Below are positions 18,556 to 26,933 of a stretch of 64,000 nucleotides of DNA, in pieces (the first letter of the stretch is position 1; every line of letters begins with the position of its first letter). This DNA comes from Leishmania martiniquensis (Eukaryota > Euglenozoa > Kinetoplastea > Trypanosomatida > Trypanosomatidae): contig NC_090159.1 in NCBI RefSeq assembly GCF_017916325.1, positions 477,501 to 541,500 of the forward strand, read 5' to 3'. A program made the position numbers and the translations under genes. Under the pieces are notes generated by a model that was not told the origin of the DNA, did no database searches, and saw only the letters and a program-made list of their open reading frames with translations.

Positions 18556-19743
18556 ATGGCGAACTTCTGTGTCGGCGAGGGCTTTAGTGAGGAGCTCACC
18601 TGCGCGGTGTGCCTCGACTCGTGGAAGGATCCGATTGAGCTGGCGCCGTGCGGGCACATCTTCTGTAGGGCGTGCGCGGAAGGCCTGAGGGAGTGCCCGG
18701 TGTGCCGAGAGCCCATCAGCTCCACGAAAGCCCCTAACCGCACACTCGTCAACATAGCGAAGCAGATCCAAGTAAAGTGCTCCCAGTGTGGGTGGAGGGG
18801 GACGCGTGAGAAGAGCATGAGCCACGAGTGCGGGAACACAAGTGGCGTGTCGCCGAGCCAACCACCGAGACCATTGCCGAGTACTTCCTCGAGCTACCGG
18901 CAGCATCCTTCTGCGGTTAATTATCCCCCTCCATACGCGCAGAGCTCGTCGTACTCAGGCTACCCACCGCCTTCACTACAGCCACAGCCACAGCAGCCGA
19001 GGTATTCAGATCTCTGGCAGAGCAGTGCTCCGATACAGATGCCACAGCAGTCAGCTGATTACTCGTTAAGCAACGGCAACACGTACCCAGGCCCTGCCCG
19101 ACGTCCCGGCGACGGCAATGTAGGCTATCAAGCAAGCTACCCCTCCACAAACAACTACGCGAATCAATTTGGGGGGAGCTACTCGGGCTTCGAGCAGCAG
19201 CTGCGTCCTGCGCAACCGCCGCAGGCGTCCTACCAGGTGATCGAGCCGACGGGCCCGTGCCCGTGGACGCTGTACGGTCTGGGCCAAAGTGAGTACGACC
19301 AAATTGTCTCTCTCTTCGTCTTCTTCGACGATGATGACAGCGGTACGCTGGACCGCAATGAGGTGGCCCGCCTCGCACGTTGGCTGAACTTCGCGAATAC
19401 ACCGCAGGACGTCAAGCGGATCTTCGAGGATATGGACCGCGACCACAGTGGGAGGCTCTCCCTTGGCGAGTTCCTGACGTGGCTGCGGCACAACAAGCCG
19501 AACCCGCAGGCCCTCTACGGCCTCACGCAGTCGCAGTACAACACGATTATGATGCAGTTCCACATGTACGACGCGAATCAGGACGGGTGCCTCGAAATGG
19601 ACGAATTTACGCGCCTGGTGCGGAATCTTGGCGAGGTGCGTGACGTTGCCACCGCGCAGCATCTGTTCCGCATGATTGACCGGGATCGGAACGGCAGCAT
19701 CAGCCTGCACGAATTCCTCACGTTTCGGGCGGGGAAAGGCTGA
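18556..19743 (+). CDS. RING / CCHC / four-EF-hand fusion protein, copy 1, 395 aa
   Basis: Order of modules: C3HC4 RING (C16, C19, C32, H34, C37, C40, C47, C50), zinc knuckle (C75, C78, H90, C92), a Pro/Gln/Ser/Tyr-rich linker (~93-217), then four EF-hand loops starting at D258, D294, D339 and D375, each with Asp at position 1, Gly at 6 and Glu at 12. RING proteins are commonly E3 ubiquitin ligases and such loops bind calcium, so a calcium-responsive ligase is an inference. The EF-hands come as two pairs, each preceded by LYGL-x-QS-x-Y, suggesting internal duplication. Residues 1-92 and the C-terminal half are nearly identical to the protein at 21822, while the linker is unrelated. ATG 18556 is chosen because it opens the conserved module and lies after the acceptor at 18370. 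Confidence 0.82.
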   Translation: MANFCVGEGFSEELTCAVCLDSWKDPIELAPCGHIFCRACAEGLRECPVCREPISSTKAPNRTLVNIAKQIQVKCSQCGWRGTREKSMSHECGNTSGVSPSQPPRPLPSTSSSYRQHPSAVNYPPPYAQSSSYSGYPPPSLQPQPQQPRYSDLWQSSAPIQMPQQSADYSLSNGNTYPGPARRPGDGNVGYQASYPSTNNYANQFGGSYSGFEQQLRPAQPPQASYQVIEPTGPCPWTLYGLGQSEYDQIVSLFVFFDDDDSGTLDRNEVARLARWLNFANTPQDVKRIFEDMDRDHSGRLSLGEFLTWLRHNKPNPQALYGLTQSQYNTIMMQFHMYDANQDGCLEMDEFTRLVRNLGEVRDVATAQHLFRMIDRDRNGSISLHEFLTFRAGKG

Positions 19744-21821
19744 CCGAAGTGAGAGACAGGGGATGCTGGTCAAAAAGGGGTGACAGAAGGGGAGGGAAAA
19801 CAAGGAGCCGTTGCCCGTGACGCTGGAAGGTGAATAAGCGGAAGCTGAAGGCGCTGCCGCGGAGTAGCTGAGAGGCAGATATGTCTTGCACACCCGACTG
19901 AGCTCTCTAGGTCCACATCGTATCGCGGGGAAGGGTGAGGCGCGGGCGAACTCAAGGAAGGCGGGCTGTCTCGTAGTGGCACAGCGGAGTGCACCCGAGA
20001 GCATGTGTGGCAGGAGGTGGGTGGTAGGCTTCCGCCTGAGAGGGAGCCGTATGCGGCGGAGAGGTGAAGTGTTTCCTCTTTCCCTTTCGAAGCTTTGAGC
20101 TCGTTTGAGTGATGTGAATGGTCAACGCCGTTTCCTTCCCCCCTGTCGCCCCTTTGGGACCTTGCCGTAGTACTGCCACCGCTGCTCGACTCACCACTTC
20201 TTCGTCGCCTCCAGAGCTGTTTTCCTCTTGAGGATCTCTTTGAAGGCCACTCTTCGTCTGTCATGCCCACCCGAAAGCCTCCATGCGTGTGTGAAAAGAA
20301 GGGGACATTGCCTTCTTGACAAAAGTGCAAAGACAGAAAGGGATGACCAGCAGGCGTGGTGCTCGATTCAGATTTCTTTCCATGTTTGCCGGGTGGATGC
20401 CGTAGGTTGTACGTGCGGCCGGGTTTACGTTTTCTTCTTTTTTAGATTGGGTGTCGGATGTGGGCAGGGGCGGCATTTTGTGGTCGGTGGAGGTGATGTA
20501 TACGACCAAGGGCGGCCTGGGCAATGCTGCAGGACGCGTGGACACATCGGCGCATGCTCAGCGACAGGTATGTTGTGTTTTAGAGGGGAGGAGGTGTGCG
20601 CAGGCGGTTCTGCTATTGCGCACTTGAGTTGGGAGGGAGGGAGGGAGGGGGAGATGCGGGCTATGAGAGGAGTGGTTGATGCCGGGCAGTTCGTGAAAGA
20701 GAGGGAAGAGGGAGGGGGGCAAGTTTAGGCAGAGAAGGTTGCTACTCGTGCGGGAGTGGTGTATCACCGGCTGACCATTTCTCTTCTTGTCCTCTTCCCT
20801 CTGCAAACTTATCTGTTCGCCGTGCAGGTGCGGAGGCTTTAATACACACACATATATATACATATATGTGTATTTCTTCTCTTGGGGTGGTGTATGGCGT
20901 CTCTGCAGCCTCTTCACGCTCTTCCTCTTTCCCAACCAAAGGAGACGCTAATTTGCTTTGTTGTCATCGTCTTAGCAATCAGCACGCAAATTACGCACAC
21001 ACACGCACACGCGCATGTAAGGGCTTGAAAAGGAAGAGGTGCTTGTAAGAGGGGGAATGCAGCGGAGGGCTGTGTGCAGATCCTATGCGCGTGCGCGAAT
21101 GTGTTGTACACTCTGCGTCATCGAAGGCTTGTCTTCATAATGTGTGTGTGTGTGCGTGTGTATGTGTGCCCGCGTGCAAGGGCCCCGCTGTACCAAGAGA
21201 GAGGCGAGAAGTTAGGGGAAGGACGCTGGGCTGACCCGTTAGGAATGGATGACCTCCTATCGTTGACACCTCGAAAGCGCTCTTCTGCCAATGGGGAGGG
21301 ATGGGAGCCCCAAACGGGTACTCAAAACCTCCCTTTTCTCCCTGAAGGCTTGCTCTGCTCTTCGCTTTGCGTCGCCTCCACATATCCCCCTCATCCCTAT
21401 CACGCTGTGTGGTGGTCGGCGTATCGCCCCTCCGCTGCTTCTCTCTAAGTTCTCTCCAACGCCGACGTTCAGGAATGTCGACGCCGGCCACTATGTGATA
21501 GGGGACCTCTTGCAGGACCGATACCGGGACAGCGCATCACTTCTGCCTAGCGGCACTTGCGTGCTCACGTGGAGGGGCGTGTGTGTATGTGTGTGCTCGC
21601 ATTCCTTCCAGGATTCATGCACACACACACACACCCAGACACACACTGAAACACGCTAATGGACGTCCTCTTTTCTCTCTGCGTCCCTCTACTCTCTCCC
21701 CACTTCCCCCCAATTCGCTCCCTCTCCTGTGAAGGAGGACTGAGCCGCAGCAACGACGACGCACCGAGAAAGAACGGTTGCGAGGATTGCATCGATTTTC
21801 TTCTTGAGGTTTTGTTGCGCG
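19744..21821. other. 2.1-kb spacer between the two RING/EF-hand genes
   Basis: No gene is supported. It contains a GGGA repeat (20632-20650), an alternating CA/TA tract (20843-20872), GT repeats (21141-21165), CA repeats (21619-21640) and a CT-rich acceptor region at 21671-21734. The spacer shows no resemblance to the upstream region of copy 1 apart from base composition. Confidence 0.5.
21671..21734 (+). promoter_or_regulatory. polypyrimidine tract and candidate trans-splice acceptor
   Basis: A long C/T-rich run ends with CTGTGAAG (AG at 21733-21734), 88 bases before ATG 21822. Confidence 0.45.
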
Positions 21822-22826
21822 ATGGCGAACTTCTGTGTCGGCGAGGGCTTTAGTGAGGAGCTCACCTGCGCGGTGTGCCTCGACTCGTGGAAGGATCCGA
21901 TTGAGCTGGCGCCGTGCGGGCACATCTTCTGTAGGGCGTGCGCGGAAGGCCTGAGGGAGTGCCCGGTGTGCCGAGAGCCCATCAGCTCCACGAAAGCCCC
22001 TAACCGCACACTCGTCAACATAGCGAAGCAGATCCAAGTAAAGTGCTCCCAGTGTGGGTGGAGGGGGACGCGTGAGAAGAGCATGAGCCACGAGTGCGGC
22101 CGTCCGGAAAGCAGTCTGTCTGCATCACAAACGGCGGCGGCGCCTTCAGCACCGGCGACGAGCTCCTCTCCGCCGTGTGGCAGCGGCGCGCCAGAATCGA
22201 GTGGCTGTGCCGCGTATGGTGGCTATAATGCGCCCCCAGACCTGGATGACTTTTGCACCAGTGACTCACGGGTACATGCTGCAGCCCCCCAGGCGCAACC
22301 GCCGCAGGCGTCCTACCAGGTGATCGAGCCGACGGGCCCGTGCCCGTGGACGCTGTACGGTCTGGGCCAAAGTGAGTACGACCAAATTGTCTCTCTCTTC
22401 GTCTTCTTCGACGATGATGACAGCGGTACGCTGGACCGCAATGAGGTGGCCCGCCTCGCACGTTGGCTGAACTTCGCGAATACACCGCAGGACGTCAAGC
22501 GGATCTTCGAGGATATGGACCGCGACCACAGTGGGAGGCTCTCCCTTGGCGAGTTCCTGACGTGGCTGCGGCACAACAAGCCGAACCCGCAGGCCCTCTA
22601 CGGCCTCACGCAGTCGCAGTACAACACGATTATGATGCAGTTCCACATGCATGACACGGATCAGGACGGGCGGCTCGAAATGGACGAATTTACGCGCCTG
22701 GTGCGGAATCTTGGCGAGGTGCGTGACGTTGCCACCGCGCAGCATCTGTTCCGCATGATTGACCGGGATCGGAACGGCAGCATCAGCCTGCACGAATTCC
22801 TCACGTTTCGGGCGGGGAAAGGCTGA
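21822..22826 (+). CDS. RING / CCHC / four-EF-hand fusion protein, copy 2, 334 aa
   Basis: Same architecture as the protein at 18556: RING cysteines/histidine at residues 16-50, zinc knuckle C75/C78/H90/C92, then EF-hand loops starting at D197, D233, D278 and D314. The linker (~93-156) is shorter, Ala/Ser/Pro-rich and unrelated to that of copy 1. From 21819 to 22099 the DNA is identical to copy 1, and from 22293 to 22832 it differs at only six bases, all in the third EF loop (H277, T279, D280, R284 versus Y, A, N, C). Loop 3 here has Asp at position 3, closer to the EF-hand consensus. The frame opens upstream with TTG at 21804; ATG 21822 is the natural start. SIDER-like copy 3 begins 233 bases after the stop. 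Confidence 0.82.
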   Translation: MANFCVGEGFSEELTCAVCLDSWKDPIELAPCGHIFCRACAEGLRECPVCREPISSTKAPNRTLVNIAKQIQVKCSQCGWRGTREKSMSHECGRPESSLSASQTAAAPSAPATSSSPPCGSGAPESSGCAAYGGYNAPPDLDDFCTSDSRVHAAAPQAQPPQASYQVIEPTGPCPWTLYGLGQSEYDQIVSLFVFFDDDDSGTLDRNEVARLARWLNFANTPQDVKRIFEDMDRDHSGRLSLGEFLTWLRHNKPNPQALYGLTQSQYNTIMMQFHMHDTDQDGRLEMDEFTRLVRNLGEVRDVATAQHLFRMIDRDRNGSISLHEFLTFRAGKG

Positions 22827-23059
22827 CCGAAGAAGAGTGTGGATCTCTTCACGTCCGAGTGCGCTTGGGCAGAGGAAGCGCCACCTGTGCTCGTGGCAAT
22901 ACTCCGCATCACTGCTGCTTGAAAGCGGGGTAGGGCACTGCCGCTGGCTACGCTCTTCTCCTCTTTACTAGTGACGCGCTTTTCGCCGGCAGCGAGTTGT
23001 GGTCGGAGCGGGATAGCATCTGGAACATAGCGTCTTTTCTCGTCAGCATATGTAAAAAT

Positions 23060-23478
23060 GAGGAGACACACCTCCGTGCGTGGTACCAGGCACCAGCACC
23101 TCAACTCTCTGTCTCTCTCTCTGTCTGAGGAAGCCCGCGAGCCCGTATCCCTGTCATTGGCGGACCACCTCTGGCGGTGCGGCCACAGGGTCGAGTGCCT
23201 ACGGCGTAGGGCGCGGTCCGGGGTGCGATGCATTGCTGCCGATGCCGGTGGCCGGGTCCTGCGTGCGGTGACGCCGAACCGGCGGGCGGCAGTGGGCGCG
23301 CCCGCAGCACCGAGATGGTGGGGGAGGTGCCGGCGCGACCCGGACCTATCTGACCCGCCCCTCACCCTGCCTACCTGTGCGTGGAGGAGCCTGAGCGGCC
23401 CCGAGGGGGACGCGCCGGGCGACGGCCCGACGGAGAGGAGCGGCTGCGGGGCGTCCTGCGCGTGCGTGTGTGTGTGTC
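23060..23478 (+). repeat. SIDER-like degenerate retroposon, copy 3, truncated (~420 bp)
   Basis: This matches the first ~420 bases of the repeats at 7246 and 13111, with one substitution seen (CCCGGACC for CTCGGACC, near 23339). The 5' edge lacks the initial TCTCTGATGAG and is preceded by a short A-run (23054-23058). The match ends inside a GT microsatellite; the distal ~200 bases are missing. Confidence 0.6.
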
Positions 23479-24293
23479 TGCTGCCATGCGATACCTGTTG
23501 GCATTTTTCTTTGAATCGCTTCTTTTGGGCTTCCTCTTCTCTTGGCATAGCTCGATGAGCTTGCAGTGGCCGCTGGATGTATAGCGCCCCACCGGCACTG
23601 CTGTGCGGCAGCCTGGAAAGTGACAATTTAGGGGAGCCCTCTCTTGCTCCTCCTCCCCCTGAGGTTTCTGAGGAGGACAGAGGAAAGGGCTGTGCTCTGA
23701 GCTGAAAAGTCACGCATGGTGGCGAAGGGCACGGTGAAGGAAGCGAGGGCGGCACGTTGCAGCCATCAGTTGTGGGCATGCCTGGCACTTAGCTGCCGTT
23801 CCGTCTATGAGGTGTTGTGGGCGCACATATGCGTGTGTGTGTGGTGTCGCCGCTGTTTGGCAATGAGAACACACACACAAACAGTCGCCGGCGCCTCCAT
23901 AGGCGCACAAATGCATCTGGTCGCTGTGGCAAGGCGCGTTGGACCCTTCTCGCTCCACTGCCTTCTCCCTCTTCCCCTGTTTGTGTAGCTTTCCTTGTGC
24001 CTTCATCTTCGGTTAGCTAGTGGGACCACTTCTAGGGCACACGGTATCTCTCCAAGGAAGCACGCAAGCGTAGACGCGCATGCCCATCCGCCTGCAAGCA
24101 CACACCCCGAAACTTCAGTACCTGCTGCTTTGACAGAGAAGAGACCAGCCTACCGCCTCGAGGACGGCGGCACGCCATCGACGCCGCAGGCCCCTCGACT
24201 CGGACCACCGCTTCCGCACCTTTTCCTCACTCCTTTCTATCCATTTTTCTGTGCAACAACTACGCGTGTAGAATTCACTGGTCTAGCTGAGCA
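23479..24293. other. intergenic region before the coiled-coil gene
   Basis: No gene is supported. GT/CA microsatellites occur around 23835-23885. A pyrimidine tract at 24207-24250 is followed by TGTAG (AG at 24270-24271), 23 bases before ATG 24294, the likely acceptor. Confidence 0.5.
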
Positions 24294-24896
24294 ATGTCGG
24301 AGGTCACCGCGTTCTCCGCCTACCAGACTCGCTCAACGCTGCTGATGGAGAGGGAGAGAGCAATGGACGTGCGGCGGGCTGCAGTTGCGGAGCTACGGCA
24401 AATGGTCGCCACGCTGACGAACGAGAACCGAAATCGGGACGAGCAGCTGGTGACTGAGCTCTCCCGCTTCAGGGACCGCAAGGCGGCCCAGGACGCAAAG
24501 GTCTCGGCAAAGGAGGCGGAGGCTCGTGCTCAGCAGAACCGCGTTAGCGTATTACAAGAAGAGGAGCGGCGGCTCAGTGGCAACATCGCAGAGCGCGCGG
24601 AGGAGGTTCGCACGGGCACCACCGAGGTGGAGCGACGCCGAGATCTCGAAGCGACTCTGCATGAGGTCAGGGAGGTGCTCAAAAAGGCCAAGTTCGCTTT
24701 GGAGGAGAGCGATGCCAAAGTGATGCGGCTGGAGACGCGTGTCGCGAGACAGGAGCTGGCCACAGATAAACGTCATGTCCAGCTGGCGGGGCGTGTACCG
24801 CACTACTGGTTCCCGCAGGTCTCGGAGGCCGACAAGTCTTCCCCGCTGGAGGACACGGCTGGGGAGAGTGTGTACCTCGTTGACGAGCTTGCGTGA
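24294..24896 (+). CDS. coiled-coil protein of unknown function, 200 aa
   Basis: No family is recognised. Residues ~15-165 are rich in Glu, Arg, Lys, Gln and Ala with heptad-like hydrophobic spacing and almost no Pro or Gly, so a long coiled coil is likely. The last ~35 residues after YWFPQV are acidic and non-helical. There is no signal peptide or membrane segment. The start is the first ATG after an acceptor AG at 24271. Such small coiled-coil proteins are frequent among trypanosomatid cytoskeletal and flagellar components, but nothing here proves that. Confidence 0.72.
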   Translation: MSEVTAFSAYQTRSTLLMERERAMDVRRAAVAELRQMVATLTNENRNRDEQLVTELSRFRDRKAAQDAKVSAKEAEARAQQNRVSVLQEEERRLSGNIAERAEEVRTGTTEVERRRDLEATLHEVREVLKKAKFALEESDAKVMRLETRVARQELATDKRHVQLAGRVPHYWFPQVSEADKSSPLEDTAGESVYLVDELA

Positions 24897-26933
24897 CTGT
24901 ATAGATGCATAGAAGTAGCCAAACACCGCAACCCGCCCCCTCCCCTCTCCTCTCTCCCTTCTTTCCCTCGCACCTGCGGCGGCGGTGTCGCTGCGTACCT
25001 CTTGCTTGTGCTCGCTTTCCGCCTTGATTTCTCTGTTTAGATGCACCACCTCTCTCTCCCTCTCTCTTCATTCGCGACCTTTAAGCTGCCTCCTCCTCCT
25101 CCCCCTTAGTCCCTCTCAATTTTGCGCTCTCTTGACAGCCTGTACACGAGCGTTCTGAGGGCACGAAGCGCTGAATATCACCGAACAAACATACACCGCC
25201 CGCATGCACACGCGACGGCATACAGGCGGCGCTTTTGCTTGTCTGTTCCAGAGCCGCTGATGCAGCACGTGACCGCATGCTGCACTCAGTCGTCGCATCG
25301 TGGCGCCTCTCTCACGTGTGTGTGTGTGTGCCTATGCTCCCGAGGTGTGGCTGTGCACGATCGCGTGGGTTCGAATGCAGCGAAAAGGCTCTTCTCGCTT
25401 ACTCCTATGCCCCTCCCCCCTCCCGGGAAGCGTTCGAGGGGGCAAAGTGAGAATGGGAGTAGGCGGAAGGGGAGCTGTGGCATGCCATGCCTTCCCCTAC
25501 CGTAGCTCTCTGCTGCACCATTCGATGGACGGCTGCCCTCTCTTTCTCTCCACAATTGAGCACATCTTCACCTCCTCCCTCTCTCACCTCTTGCTCTTTG
25601 CTGCCTTCATCACCTGACGATTGTCATCTCCACACATTGCCTCGCTTGCCTGCGTGTATGTGCGCGCGTACATCACTTCTTACGCACAGACGCTATTCGC
25701 GAAGACACACGCATCTCCGCACCCCTCTCCTCTGCTATTCCCTCGCCCTTTCCGCTTTATTTTTCGGCTTCTTTTCTCCCCTCTTCCTGCAGCGTTAGCG
25801 CTTGCTCACCTGCTCAGATTTGTGTTCGTACGCGTCGACGGCACGCAGCTGCTGTGTTGTGTTTCCTCAACACTCACACAGAAGTTACCCATTCTCTTCT
25901 CTCCTCTCTCTTTCCCTCTTGTTTCTTCGTGGACGCACTTACATCTAAATTCATTTGTAAGCCACAGCACGTGTAGCCAGTCCAAAGACGTAAAGATATA
26001 CAGCAACGCACAGAAATAAACGGCTCTCCTTTCCTCTGGGGGCGCGTGCTGTTCCTCACCCCCTTCGACAGAGCTGCTGCTTCTTTCCACACACACATAT
26101 ATATATATTATTTATTATTTATTCATCTGCACGAGACCAGAATTGCCGACCTCATCGCGTTGGTGTCTTTCTGATTGCGCTCTTTCACAAACACTCGAGC
26201 CTTATCATACACTGCGGGTGCCCCCTTTTCTTTTTCTTGCTTCGCCCGTCGCTAGTTTTCTCTCCGCCTCGAGACCGCTGCTCTGCATTTCGGGTTCTGT
26301 GTTCGCGCTTGTTGCCCAGCGGGCGAACACACGCTCTCTGAGAGCGAGACAGAGAGACAGAGAGAGACTCAGTGTGACGCACAGGTGTGGGCTCACTTCT
26401 CGAGGTTTCTTTACACGTTTTTGCTGGTGACGGTGTCTTCCCTCTTTTTTTACATTTTCGTAATTCTTTGACCGCTGACTTTTTCATTTTTGTATGCTCT
26501 CCCCTCTGCTTGTACGCCATCACAGCCCTCATTGTGTCCCCCTTCTTCCCTGCTTTCCTCTCCCGCTCACTAGCGTAATCCACCACCGCCAAACCGCCGC
26601 CGCGTCTCCCCCTTTTTTGTTTTACCCGTTTTCTCTCGCTCTCGCGCGCCGTCGCTTGGCGTCATTTCATCCTTTATCCGATCCATCGCTTTCCCCTCTC
26701 CCCTCTCCCCTCTTCCCACAGGGTCGCCCGTGGTAGTGAGAGTGGCATACCTGCAACCTGACCGTTTCGACAGGTGCTGAAGTGTTCCTCCACAGTTTTG
26801 TGTGCCCTCCCCCCTTCCTCCCCGAACCCCGCTGCATCATCGGTGGCGGATGCGTCATCTCTTCGCTCCTTCGACTCCTCTTCCATTCATCTCACTCTCG
26901 ACTTCTCGCTTCTCGCTCCCCCATCCGTGCCGA
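24897..26933. other. 2-kb intergenic region
   Basis: No gene is supported. Noted: GT repeat at 25316-25330, AT-rich island 26090-26125 (TA repeats followed by TTATT repeats), GA repeat near 26345-26368, and a strong C/T tract 26687-26721 ending in CACAG that probably marks the acceptor of the next mRNA. Open frames are Ser/Leu/Pro-rich translations of pyrimidine runs. Confidence 0.5.
26687..26721 (+). promoter_or_regulatory. polypyrimidine tract and candidate trans-splice acceptor
   Basis: A C/T run with repeated CCCCTCT units ends in CACAG (AG at 26720-26721). It lies ~210 bases upstream of ATG 26934. Confidence 0.5.

Noticed and set aside
20228..20728. 166-codon frame between the RING/EF-hand genes
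   Set aside because: Low-complexity Gly/Arg/Cys translation with GGGA repeat at its end and no domain.
22015..22793. Minus-strand frames opposite the RING/EF-hand genes, repeated in both copies
   Set aside because: They are antisense shadows whose repetition follows from the duplicated coding DNA.
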